Source: Pseudomonas sp. JUb42 (GTDB taxonomy: Bacteria; Pseudomonadota; Gammaproteobacteria; Pseudomonadales; Pseudomonadaceae). From it: a stretch of 64,000 nt of DNA. Where the stretch lies: contig NZ_JANUFD010000009.1 of NCBI RefSeq assembly GCF_024807945.1, positions 186,001 through 250,000 on the forward strand, written 5' to 3'. Under the pieces are notes generated by a model, which had not been told where the DNA came from, made no database searches, and saw only the letters and a list, made by a program, of their open reading frames with translations. The position numbers were made by a program, and so were the translations under genes. Position 1 is the first letter of the stretch, and every line of letters begins with the position of its first letter. Of this stretch, positions 9,239 through 17,079 are shown piece by piece.

Positions 9239-10103
9239 CGCTGGGCTCCGCAGCAATCGCCAGTGGGATGACCACGAAGAATGTGGACCCTCGGCCTGGC
9301 TCACTCTCGAGCCCGACGTAACCGCCGATCAGCTGAGCGAAGCGCTTGCATAGCGACAGCCCCAGACCAGTGCCGCGAAGGCGCTTCTGCAGGGGCGAGT
9401 CGATCTGCGCGAAGTCCTCGAACAGCGCCCCGTGCATTTCCTGGGGAATGCCGATGCCGGTGTCGCTGACGGCAAACCGTACCTGCTGTTCACCTTCCAT
9501 GCGCACTGAGATGCGCACCTCTCCACGCTGGGTAAATTTCAGCGAATTGGAGATGAAATTGCGCAGAATCTGCGCCAGCTTCTTGTCATCGCTGTACAGG
9601 CGCGGCAGGCCTTCGGGCGCTTCGAAAATCAGGTCTACGGAACCTGCGTCGGCGATGGGTCGAAACATGCCGCGCAGCGCAGAAAACAGATCGAACATGT
9701 CGAACCAGGCCGGCGAAATGGTGATGCGTCCGGCCTCGATCTTCGCCAGATCGAGCAAGTCGTCAACCATATCGCTAAGTTCCCTTGCCGCGCCGCTGAC
9801 GAACACAACCTGCTTGTGCTGTTCAGCGGTGAGCGGGCCATCGAACTCCTCGCTCAGCATGCTGGCGATGCTCAGGATCGACCCCAGGGGCGTCCTGAAT
9901 TCGTGGCTCATGTAGGCCAGGAAACGACTCTTTAAATCCGATGCCTGCCGTAACTGGTCCGCCTGGGTATCCAATTCAGCGTACAAGGCCAGTACACCCT
10001 GGTTGGTCTCATCCAGCTCGTCGCGCAAGGCCGCCGTTTCCGCACGCAATTGTTGCAGCTCCAGCTCCATGGCCGAAACGGGCGCAGAAGTCGATTCAGG
10101 CAT
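9228..10103 (-). CDS. Cytoplasmic histidine kinase without sensor domain
   Basis: 291 residues from ATG 10103 (start overlaps the stop of the PP2C gene by 8 bp). Residues 12-58 are a predicted coiled coil (MELELQQLRAETAALRDEL...). HisKA follows with MSHEFRTPLG, phospho-His67, and HATPase motifs NFISNSLKF, DTGIGIP and GTGLGLSLCKRFAQLIGG. There is no transmembrane, PAS or GAF input, so activation must come from protein partners. Its place between stressosome genes and a REC-first hybrid kinase suggests it phosphorylates that N-terminal receiver (inference). Confidence 0.92.
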   Translation of the reverse strand: MPESTSAPVSAMELELQQLRAETAALRDELDETNQGVLALYAELDTQADQLRQASDLKSRFLAYMSHEFRTPLGSILSIASMLSEEFDGPLTAEQHKQVVFVSGAARELSDMVDDLLDLAKIEAGRITISPAWFDMFDLFSALRGMFRPIADAGSVDLIFEAPEGLPRLYSDDKKLAQILRNFISNSLKFTQRGEVRISVRMEGEQQVRFAVSDTGIGIPQEMHGALFEDFAQIDSPLQKRLRGTGLGLSLCKRFAQLIGGYVGLESEPGRGSTFFVVIPLAIAAEPSDES

Positions 10104-11112
10104 GTGCGCTCTCCAAGGCAATGGTCATGACCGTTACATCGTCACGACCACGACAGAAATCACGGTGCAGCAACGCGGCAATAACCGCCGGGTGGCGATA
10201 ACGCAGGCCGGGGTAGTCACCCAGACTCCAGCGCGATTGCAGACCATCACTGTAGAGCACCAGCAACTGTCCGGTGGACTGGGGGTAATCGAACGCCAAT
10301 GGTTTACGATATTGCAGGCCGACAATGCCCGGATGCGAGGTCAGCCCGCGTGACTTTTCCACATCAATCAGGCTGGCACCGATGTTGCCGATTCCGAGGA
10401 ACTGCAACCGGCCTTCACTGGCATCAAACTGGCTGATGGCAACTGCACCTCCGCGGGTGCCGCGCATAGCCACATGCATATCGTCCAACAGCACGGGTGG
10501 CGAGGCAAAAGGCTGCTGATGAAATACCGCCGCACCGGCAAGACCCGCCGCCTCTGCTTCTTCACCGTGCCCAAGCCCGTCGATCATCAACGCGCTGATC
10601 CGCGAACCGGCAATCGTCAGGCCCCAGACATCGCCACAGGCCGGGTCATCGCGCAAGGAGTGCTGACTGACGCCGAAGCGCAGGTCCTGAACCTTGTCGG
10701 TACGGCTGTAACAACGCGCCAGAACAACCGAGCCGCGGTCGTCTGAATGGACATCGAACACCTGCGCCTGGCGGAAGATCGCGCCCAGACCGATGCCTTG
10801 GGTGCCCTGGCTGGAAAAACCGTCCGTCATGCAAAGATGCAGGTCGAAGCCCGGCCCACGATCAACGGCCAGGATTTCGATACCAGCCTGCTGCCCGCCC
10901 GGTAGCACACGCAGGTGCAACTCACCGCGCTGGGCATGCTTAAGGATATTGCTGGCCAGTTCCGTGACAATCAGCGCAACACGCCCAGCGTCGGTGGCGT
11001 CGAACCCGCAGCGTTCAGCCAGGGTTTGCGCAATGCGCCGGGCATAACCGATCTGACTGCTGTCATCAATGGAAAGAACCTGGGTAAGGCTACTGCGTAG
11101 AGTCAAGTCCAT
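10096..11112 (-). CDS. HATPase (RsbT/RsbW-like) fused to SpoIIE-type PP2C phosphatase
   Basis: 338 residues. Residues 1-135 form a GHKL serine-kinase-type domain: VALIVTELASNILKHA is the N box, followed by AVDRGPGFDL and GTQGIGLGA. Residues 150-335 form a SpoIIE/RsbX-type PP2C domain with metal ligands in MIDGLGHGEEAE, YSDGLQSRW and RDDVTVMTIA. Both halves keep their key residues. In Gram-positive stressosomes RsbX dephosphorylates RsbR and RsbS and resets the complex, and RsbU dephosphorylates RsbV; the fusion could combine a kinase or protein-binding half with the phosphatase. The gene overlaps rsbT by 10 bp and the next kinase by 8 bp. Most likely job: feedback phosphatase of the stressosome. 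Confidence 0.88.
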   Translation of the reverse strand: MDLTLRSSLTQVLSIDDSSQIGYARRIAQTLAERCGFDATDAGRVALIVTELASNILKHAQRGELHLRVLPGGQQAGIEILAVDRGPGFDLHLCMTDGFSSQGTQGIGLGAIFRQAQVFDVHSDDRGSVVLARCYSRTDKVQDLRFGVSQHSLRDDPACGDVWGLTIAGSRISALMIDGLGHGEEAEAAGLAGAAVFHQQPFASPPVLLDDMHVAMRGTRGGAVAISQFDASEGRLQFLGIGNIGASLIDVEKSRGLTSHPGIVGLQYRKPLAFDYPQSTGQLLVLYSDGLQSRWSLGDYPGLRYRHPAVIAALLHRDFCRGRDDVTVMTIALESAHA

Positions 11113-11507
11113 CGGGTAATGGTTATCCGCGTACCGGCACCGGGTGCGGTATCCAGTTCAAAATCTTCAACCAGGCGCTTGGCGCCGGTCAACCCCAGTC
11201 CCAGCCCGCCGCCGGAGGTCCAGCCATCCGTCATGGCCAGCTTCAGATCAGGAATGCCAGGCCCTTCATCACGGAAGGTAATGCGCAAACCGGTGCGCAT
11301 GCCGTCCTCGACAATCTGCCAATCCATATCACCGCCACCGCCATAGACCATGGTGTTGCGTGCCAGCTCGCTGACCGCAGTGACCATTTTGGTCAGATCG
11401 ACCAGGCGCATGCCGCACTCTTGAGCCAGCTTGCGCGCGGTCTGCCGGGCCAGGACCACATCCTGCTCGATCACAATCGGCTGACTGCCGCTGCTGCGTA
11501 CATTCAT
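11103..11507 (-). CDS. rsbT: RsbT-type serine/threonine kinase (anti-sigma-factor-like)
   Basis: 134 residues of a GHKL ATPase: N box VTAVSELARNTMVYGGGG (about 43-60), DEGPGI, and GGGLGLGLTGAKRLVEDFEL near the C-terminus. The arrangement matches RsbT, the kinase that is held in the stressosome by RsbS and, on stress, phosphorylates RsbR and RsbS and is released to switch on a partner. It overlaps rsbS by 4 bp. No sigma-B gene or RsbV/RsbW pair is seen near, so the released kinase probably targets the PP2C fusion or the kinases downstream (inference). Confidence 0.93.
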   Translation of the reverse strand: MNVRSSGSQPIVIEQDVVLARQTARKLAQECGMRLVDLTKMVTAVSELARNTMVYGGGGDMDWQIVEDGMRTGLRITFRDEGPGIPDLKLAMTDGWTSGGGLGLGLTGAKRLVEDFELDTAPGAGTRITITRWT

Positions 11508-11866
11508 TGCTCGCTTACCCGCTGGTGCAACAGCTTCATGCCGCGCTCAACGTTCAGCGCCGTGCTCACGCCCTGCAGGGTCATGCCCAACTCGACCAGG
11601 GTAATCGCCACCGCAGGCTGCATGCCGACCAGCACGGTCTCGACGTCCATGATCCGCGACAATGCGGAAATGGTGCCGATGACCCGGCCGATAAACGAGT
11701 CGACAATGTCCACCGCAGAGATGTCGATCAACACGCCTCGCGCCGAGCTGGTGCTGATACGTTCAGCCAGATCGTCCTGCAGGGTCAGTGCAAGCTGGTC
11801 ATGCATTTCCACCTGAATGGTGACGAGCAGAAACTTGCCCATCTGCAAAATCGGAATGCGTTCCAT
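11504..11866 (-). CDS. rsbS: RsbS-type stressosome scaffold (STAS domain)
   Basis: 120 residues from ATG 11866 (starts MERIPILQMGKFLLV); longer upstream frames run into rsbR. A single STAS domain with the RsbS signature GVLIDISAVDIVDSFIGR; Ser57 aligns with the serine of RsbS phosphorylated by RsbT. In stressosomes RsbS and RsbR co-assemble into a large icosahedral-like particle that sequesters RsbT. Five bases separate it from rsbR and four overlap rsbT, giving the canonical R-S-T order. Confidence 0.94.
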   Translation of the reverse strand: MERIPILQMGKFLLVTIQVEMHDQLALTLQDDLAERISTSSARGVLIDISAVDIVDSFIGRVIGTISALSRIMDVETVLVGMQPAVAITLVELGMTLQGVSTALNVERGMKLLHQRVSEQ

Positions 11867-11870
11867 CAGC

Positions 11871-12722
11871 CTACACCGCCTTGCTGACGGTAATGCCCAG
11901 GCGCTTGAGGGCCAGCGCCAGCGCATCGGCGAGATTGGCCTTGGTGACTACACCCTGCAAGTCGAGCCCCAGATGCACGATGGTCTGGGCGATCTGCGGA
12001 CGCACGCCACTGATAATGCAATCAGCGCCCATCAGCCGAATGGCAGTGACAGTCTTGAGCAAGTGCTGGGCCACCAGAGTGTCTACGGTCGGCACACCGG
12101 TAATATCGATAATGGCGATTTCCGAACCGGTATCGACAATGCGTTGCAGCAACGACTCCATCACCACCTGAGTACGCTGCGAATCCAGGGTACCGATCAT
12201 GGGCAACGCGAGGACGCCATCCCATAGCTTGACCACCGGCGTCGACAGCTCCAGCAGCTCTTCCTGCTGACGCTTGATGACCGCTTCGCGAGACTTCTGG
12301 AAAGTACGGATGGTGTGCAGCCCGAGGGCATCCAACAGTTCGGAGACGACCCAGAGTTGTTCGCCCAGATCAGCGCGGTCGTCGCTGTATTCACGTTGCA
12401 ACAGCGCAAATACCGGGCCCTTGAGCGTGAAAATGAAACTGGCGGTCTGCTGCGAATCCTGACCGGCCTGGGCGCGGCTTTGGGACAGCTTCTCGAGGAA
12501 CAGGCGCGCATCGTTCCAGACGCTGTCGGCCAGGTTCTGTTGGCTACCGCTGGCAAATGCAGCCAACAACAGATGCAGGAAATCAGCGATCTGCTGCTTG
12601 ATCTCCTCACCCTTGAGATTGCGCGTGGCACCGCTGGCTTCCAGATTGGCCAGCCAGTCCGAAGCCAGTGAGGTTTCGGATTTTTTCATAGCCTCAATAG
12701 TGCGCTGCTGCAATGTAGCCAT
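11871..12722 (-). CDS. rsbR: RsbR-type stressosome sensor (N-terminal helical sensor + STAS)
   Basis: 283 residues from ATG 12722, supported by CAGGAG eight bases upstream. Residues 1-150 are helical and resemble the variable, globin-like sensory turret of RsbR paralogues; residues 155-275 are a STAS domain with LSTPVVKLWDGVLALPMIGTLD and IDITGVPTVDT. Thr178 and Thr212 are spaced by 34 residues like the two phosphorylated threonines of B. subtilis RsbRA (171 and 205). The gene heads the operon, and the STAS half is well conserved while the sensor half would set the stimulus, which cannot be told from sequence. Confidence 0.93.
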   Translation of the reverse strand: MATLQQRTIEAMKKSETSLASDWLANLEASGATRNLKGEEIKQQIADFLHLLLAAFASGSQQNLADSVWNDARLFLEKLSQSRAQAGQDSQQTASFIFTLKGPVFALLQREYSDDRADLGEQLWVVSELLDALGLHTIRTFQKSREAVIKRQQEELLELSTPVVKLWDGVLALPMIGTLDSQRTQVVMESLLQRIVDTGSEIAIIDITGVPTVDTLVAQHLLKTVTAIRLMGADCIISGVRPQIAQTIVHLGLDLQGVVTKANLADALALALKRLGITVSKAV

Positions 12723-13030
12723 TAATCCAACTCCTGAAGGTGTACAAACATAACCAGGCGGCAAGCCGCTTATTGTTTGAGAAGCAAAGAGAAGCTATTC
12801 AATTGGCAACAATCTCACTAAAAATCATCGCCAAACGACAATCAACGCGCCTCTGACTGCATTAAAATGCCTACAAAAAAGATAGGCCAGTGTGAACGAA
12901 ACAAGGGAAATTGATACAGGGAAATTATCGCTCGGGCCATGGCGGATATGGCCTCATGCCATGCGCTAATCCATCGACCGCAGCGCACTGAAATCGTTGC
13001 ATCCTGACCTCTTGATGTGATGCATAAACG
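12723..13030. other. Intergenic region upstream of the stressosome operon
   Basis: 308 bp, clearly more AT-rich than its flanks. It holds the rsbR ribosome site (CTCCTG, complement of CAGGAG) and must hold the operon promoter on the minus strand; ATTAAAATG near 12860 (TTTAAT on the minus strand) is a possible -10, but I see no convincing -35 partner. No open frame or strong hairpin was recognised. Confidence 0.4.
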
Positions 13031-13867
13031 CTACTCAGCCGCTGGTGATTTATTAATCAGCTCCCGGATCCTTTCTTCTTGAGCAAGCGTCGCCGGGTTG
13101 TACACGATCATGCCCAGGTCCGGGCGACCATCCACGGCTAAGGACGAGTACTCCAGCTCAAGCGGGCCAAGCAACGGATGTTGCAGGCGCTTGGTGCCCT
13201 CGCCGTGCACGCGAATATCGTTGTCCCGCCACAAGGCAGCAAATTCCGGGCTGAGCTGACACAGCTCTTCGACCAGCCGATTGACCTCCGAGGCAGCCCC
13301 CGCACGAATGGCATCAGCCCTGAAGGCCGCGACCACGAAACGCGCCATACCCAGCCAGTTGTCCTGCTTGGCCCGCACCCCGGCATTGGAAAACATCAGC
13401 CGCAGAATATTGCGCTGCTCCACCGGTAACAGACTGTAGTCGGTCAGGACCACGGCAGCGGCGCGGTTCCAGGCCAGTACGTCCCAGGTTGCGGTCTTGA
13501 TGATTGCCGGGCTGACCTCAAAGCGATCCAGCAGGCGCTGCAAGCGTGGCGTCACCCCACCCGGCACCGTATAGATCACCTCAGGCGGGTGACCGAAGGC
13601 GAGCATGAACAGGTGTTCGCGTTCGGGCGCGGTCATCAGCAAGCTCTCGGCGATGCGGTTGAGCACTTCCCTGGACGGCGCGCCGCCACGCCCCTGCTCC
13701 AGCCAGGTGTACCAGGTCGGGCTGATATTGGCGCGCTGGGCCACTTCTTCCCGACGCAGGCCCGGCGTGCGTCGACGCGAACTGGAGAAACCGAAGGTCG
13801 CCGGGTCGATACGACCGCGGTAGTCCTTGAGATAGATCCCAAGCGAGTTGTCTGAAGCGTCCGGCAT
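13031..13867 (-). CDS. XRE-type regulator with MmyB-like ligand-binding domain
   Basis: 278 residues. The N-terminal 85 residues contain the helix-turn-helix RRTPGLRREEVAQRANISPTWYTWLEQGR characteristic of the MmyB/XRE group, including the L-R-R-E-E-V-A-Q/R-R and Y-x-x-L-E-Q-G-R blocks. The rest fits the PAS-like MmyB ligand domain: ATWDVLAWNRAA, NILRLMF, and a C-terminal LQHPLLGPLELEY segment. Such regulators commonly repress a divergent oxidoreductase gene, as is the case here with the SDR starting at 13965. Candidate ligand unknown. Confidence 0.92.
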   Translation of the reverse strand: MPDASDNSLGIYLKDYRGRIDPATFGFSSSRRRTPGLRREEVAQRANISPTWYTWLEQGRGGAPSREVLNRIAESLLMTAPEREHLFMLAFGHPPEVIYTVPGGVTPRLQRLLDRFEVSPAIIKTATWDVLAWNRAAAVVLTDYSLLPVEQRNILRLMFSNAGVRAKQDNWLGMARFVVAAFRADAIRAGAASEVNRLVEELCQLSPEFAALWRDNDIRVHGEGTKRLQHPLLGPLELEYSSLAVDGRPDLGMIVYNPATLAQEERIRELINKSPAAE

Positions 13868-13964
13868 GCTGATCCTGTTAGTTCTTATACCCTGATAAGG
13901 ACACTGCTTTTACAGGATAAAGCCTAAGCGCAAGCTGGCCCTCCAGCAAACGGAGAATAGACCC

Positions 13965-14843
13965 ATGCGCGTATTTCTTACCGGTTCCACAGGCTTTGTC
14001 GGTTCTCAGGTGGCCCAGGAATTGATCCGTGGCGGCCATCAGGTACTCGGCCTGACCCGCTCGGACAAGGGCGCTGAGGCCCTGGCTGCACTCGGTGCCG
14101 AGGCCTTTCGCGGTGACATCGAAGACCTCGCCAGCCTGCAACGCGGCGCCGCACAGTGCGATAGCGTAATTCATACCGCTTTCGATCATGACTTCGCCCA
14201 CTTCGTCGAGAACTGCCAGAAGGATCGCCGGGCCATCCTTGCCCTGGGCGCAGCACTGGAAGGCTCCGACCGTCCGCTGCTGATCACTTCCGGCACGCCG
14301 ATCGGCTCGGCCGGACCGGGGCTGGTTGCCACTGAGGACTACTTCAACCCGGACCATCCCAACCCTCGCGTTGCCTCGGAATTGGCAGGCGCAGAGTTGA
14401 CTCAGCGTGGCGTCAACGTATCAGTCATGCGCCTGTCGCAGATCCACGACACCGTCAAACAGGGCTTTGTCAGCTACGTGATCGAAGTCGCCCGCAGGAC
14501 CGGCGTCTCGGCTTACGTCGACGAGGGGCTCAACAACTGGACGGCCGCACACATATCCGACACCGCACGGCTGTTTCGCCTGGCCCTGGAAAAGAATCAG
14601 CCCGGCGCCCGATACCACGCTACCGCCGAAGAGGCGATTCCCTTCCGCCAGATCGCCGAAGCCATCGGCCAACACTTCGGCCTGCCCGTGGCATCGATTC
14701 CGTCGGCACAGGCTGCGGAGCATTTTGGCTGGATGGCGGCCTTTGTCGGCAAAGATATGTCCGCCTCGGGGGCCCTGACCCGCCAGCGCCTGAACTGGCA
14801 ACCTGCAGGGCCAAGTCTGTTTGAGGATCTGGCGGCGATGTAA
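13965..14843 (+). CDS. NAD(P)-dependent SDR / epimerase-like oxidoreductase
   Basis: 292 residues of the extended SDR (NAD-dependent epimerase/dehydratase-like) fold. The dinucleotide-binding GSTGFVGSQVAQELIRGGH lies at residues 7-25; the acidic region after the second strand is TRSDKG, which suggests NADP use. The canonical YxxxK active site is not visible: the expected stretch reads DHPNPRVASELAG, so activity as a classical dehydrogenase is uncertain. It is regulated most likely by the divergent MmyB-type repressor. This repressor-SDR pair is common in Pseudomonas; substrate unknown. Confidence 0.88.
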   Translation: MRVFLTGSTGFVGSQVAQELIRGGHQVLGLTRSDKGAEALAALGAEAFRGDIEDLASLQRGAAQCDSVIHTAFDHDFAHFVENCQKDRRAILALGAALEGSDRPLLITSGTPIGSAGPGLVATEDYFNPDHPNPRVASELAGAELTQRGVNVSVMRLSQIHDTVKQGFVSYVIEVARRTGVSAYVDEGLNNWTAAHISDTARLFRLALEKNQPGARYHATAEEAIPFRQIAEAIGQHFGLPVASIPSAQAAEHFGWMAAFVGKDMSASGALTRQRLNWQPAGPSLFEDLAAM

Positions 14844-14898
14844 CGCCCGCAGCGACCTCTTATCAAACAACACAAAACCTGCGCAATCACCGAAACGC

Positions 14899-14990
14899 TG
14901 TGGGAGCGAATTCATTCGCGAAGAGGCCAGTACAGTCGATGCATTTTCACCGTCTGAAATATCGTCTTCGCGAATGAATTCGCTCCCACA
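14899..14990. repeat. REP/REPIN palindrome pair (GGGAGCGAATTCATTCGCGAA family)
   Basis: TGTGGGAGCGAATTCATTCG at 14899 is matched by its inverted copy ending CGCTCCCACA at 14990, with a 45-50 bp spacer. Nearly identical to the pair at 15868-15958 one gene away, including the AGAGGCC after the first arm. Confidence 0.85.
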
Positions 14991-15031
14991 CATTCGTTCT
15001 CACACCGTCTCGCGTTGGTCACGCGATAGCG

Positions 15032-15571
15032 CTAGTCGTCAGAAAGCTCGCAGAAGCGAATGCGATTGCTGAACGGATCGGTGACCATCATCTCCTTGCC
15101 CCAGTCCAGCGCCTGAACCGAGGGCTTCATGAACTGATAGTCCTTGCTCGCCAGTTCGCGCTGATAGTCATCGACCCCGCGCATGCTGACAAAAGCCGTG
15201 GCACCGGGGCTGGCATCGCCGTGGTGCTCACTCAGATGCAGGACCAGGCCCGCACGGGAGACTTGCATATAGAGGGGGAAGTTATCGCCAAAGCGGTGCT
15301 CCCAGTCCAGTTTGAAGCCCAAAAAACCCAGGTAGAATTCCTTGGCCTTGAGTGCATCGAAACTGCGGAACACCGGGGCTGTCTGGGTGAAGCCGACAGT
15401 CTTGGCGTCGACATCCTGAGCAATCCGCGCCGCCAGGACATTCCAGCTGTCCAGGGCAAATTGCTTCGCCACCAACTCCAGCGCCTGGCTGTGAGTGATA
15501 GGCAGATCGAGATCGGAAAGTTGTTGCTTGAGTGCCTTGGCCATGGCCTTGGCATCGAGGAAGCTGCGCAT
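15032..15571 (-). CDS. Glyoxalase-superfamily (VOC) protein
   Basis: 179 residues from ATG 15571, supported by AAGGA nine bases upstream; the frame stays open to 15670 but without a better start. Residues 1-60 form a small helical domain (MRSFLDAKAMAKALKQQL...LDSWNVLAARI) typical of the glyoxalase-related group, followed by one VOC module: PVFRSFDALKAKEFYLGFLGF, VLHLSEHHGDASPG with likely metal-site His/Glu, and MVTDPFSNRIRFCEL at the end. VOC proteins include glyoxalases, dioxygenases and resistance proteins; nothing here identifies the substrate. Confidence 0.88.
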   Translation of the reverse strand: MRSFLDAKAMAKALKQQLSDLDLPITHSQALELVAKQFALDSWNVLAARIAQDVDAKTVGFTQTAPVFRSFDALKAKEFYLGFLGFKLDWEHRFGDNFPLYMQVSRAGLVLHLSEHHGDASPGATAFVSMRGVDDYQRELASKDYQFMKPSVQALDWGKEMMVTDPFSNRIRFCELSDD

Positions 15572-16005
15572 ATGAATCAATCCTTCGTACAGCGAACGTA
15601 GATCCGGGGCTCGCGTTACCGACACATTCGCTATGGACGAGGGGGATTCGACGCAAGCCTGAGGATACATTCACCGTCCCTTGCGGGTGCGAGCAGCTGG
15701 CTGTATCGGCCGGGGCTGATACTAGTCATAAATGGCCGGACAGGCAATTCATGCCGCGGAACAACCTGTGGGATTGAATGGTGGGGGTGATTTTTGTGGG
15801 AGCCGTCCCGCCGCTAACGCGCCGCGCTGTCGCGCAGCAAACACTAACCGAGGCAGGACGCAAATCTTGTGGGAGCGAATTCATTCGCGAAGAGGCCGGT
15901 ACATTCGATAGATATTCGTCGCCTGGAATGGCGCTTTCGCGAATGAATTCGCTCCCACTGAATTCGCCCACCGAACTCCCTGCTACAGACTTCGATCCGA
16001 TGCCC
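15572..16005. other. Intergenic region with REP sequences, no gene seen
   Basis: 434 bp between two minus-strand genes. It contains a partial REP (TGTGGGAGCCGTCCCGCC from about 15796), the complete pair at 15868-15958 and otherwise low-information sequence. The short frames present have no ribosome sites or recognisable motifs. Confidence 0.5.
15868..15958. repeat. REP/REPIN palindrome pair (GGGAGCGAATTCATTCGCGAA family)
   Basis: TGTGGGAGCGAATTCATTCG at 15868 pairs with CGAATGAATTCGCTCCCAC ending at 15958. Same family and same spacer length as 14899-14990. Confidence 0.85.
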
Positions 16006-16989
16006 CTATTTGACCAAGCGCTTCTCACGCGAAGGCCGATAACCAAAGTACGAGCTATAGCACTTGCTGAAATGACTCGGTGAAACAAAGCCGCAGGCCA
16101 CCAATACTTCCACCTGGGACAGTTCGGTATGTTGCAGCAGACGCCGTGCCTCGGTTATGCGCAACTCAAGGTAATACCGCTGCGGTGTAGTGCCCAGTTG
16201 TTCCTTGAACAGCCGCTCGACCTGGCGCCGGGAGCGGCCGGCGTATACCGCCAGTTGCTCCATTTCCAGCGGCTCTTCCAGATTCGCCTCCATCAGCTTG
16301 ACCACTTCGCGCAGCGGCGCGCTCATGGAGATATGCCGGGAAGGATTGATCCGCCGGTAGCGTGACTCCTCGAAGGACAGGATGTCTTCGATACCCTCGA
16401 TCAAGGCCTTGTCGTGCAACCCCTTGATCCATTCCAGGGCCATATGGAACGCCCCCGCCGGACTGGACGCGGTCAGGCGGTCGCGATCGATGACAAAAGC
16501 CTCGCTGGTGACCTGGGTCACCCTGGAAATTTCCGCCAGGGCCGGGCGATGCTCCGGGTGAATCGCACAGCGGTAGCCTTCCAGCAGACCGGCCATGCCG
16601 AGGAACCACGCACCATTCCACAACCCGGCCAGGGTCACTCCCACTTCGGCGGCGGTACGCAGCAAGTGGATCAGTTCGTCACTGGCTTTGAGCTCGGTGC
16701 GGTAACCACCGCAGATCACCAGCAGGTCGAGATTGCGCACGGCCTCCAGGTTGATTTGCGCGTCCGGGCGAATCACCAGACCCAGGTCACTGATCACTTC
16801 ACCCTCGGCAAGGCCAAAAGTACGCGAGGAAAACAGGCGCGGGCGCAACAGATTGGCCGTGACAATAGTGTCCAGCGCCTGGGTGAAAGCCGGCAGGGAG
16901 AAGTGCTCGAGCAAGAGAAAACCGGCCCGGGCCTGTTGCGTACTCTCCCGGGGGCCCTCTTCGACATAGCGAAGGTTTTTGCCCTTCAT
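16006..16989 (-). CDS. GlxA/ArgR-type AraC-family regulator (DJ-1/PfpI-like + HTH)
   Basis: 327 residues from ATG 16989 (a TTG at 17019 is an alternative start). The N-terminal 200 residues are a DJ-1/PfpI-like domain: GFLLLEHFSLPAFTQALDTI, LDLLVICGGY and GLWNGAWFLGMAGLLEGYRCAIHPEH, where the usual nucleophile elbow carries Asn-Gly in place of Cys. The C-terminus holds two AraC helix-turn-helix motifs: MEQLAVYAGRSRRQVERLFKEQLG and QVEVLVACGFVSPSHFSKCYSSYFGYRPS. Pseudomonas relatives of this class (GbdR, SouR, CdhR, ArgR) activate catabolism of betaines, sarcosine, carnitine or arginine, in keeping with the betaine-type ABC transporter in the same gene string. Confidence 0.92.
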   Translation of the reverse strand: MKGKNLRYVEEGPRESTQQARAGFLLLEHFSLPAFTQALDTIVTANLLRPRLFSSRTFGLAEGEVISDLGLVIRPDAQINLEAVRNLDLLVICGGYRTELKASDELIHLLRTAAEVGVTLAGLWNGAWFLGMAGLLEGYRCAIHPEHRPALAEISRVTQVTSEAFVIDRDRLTASSPAGAFHMALEWIKGLHDKALIEGIEDILSFEESRYRRINPSRHISMSAPLREVVKLMEANLEEPLEMEQLAVYAGRSRRQVERLFKEQLGTTPQRYYLELRITEARRLLQHTELSQVEVLVACGFVSPSHFSKCYSSYFGYRPSREKRLVK

Positions 16990-17079
16990 GCCACCGCTGA
17001 ATTGGCGTCGCTCGTTCAATGCTCGTCTCGCTTTTCTTGTAGTAACGAACAGTCAGCCGGTGCCCGCACGAAGCGCCGA

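Noticed and set aside
12751..12771. GCGGC-AA-GCCGC palindrome near rsbR
   Set aside because: Loop of two bases is too small for an RNA hairpin and nothing ties it to a regulator.
14899..15958. Possible CRISPR-like repetition
   Set aside because: Only two copies, each an inverted pair with the pattern of REP elements, no regular spacers and no cas gene.
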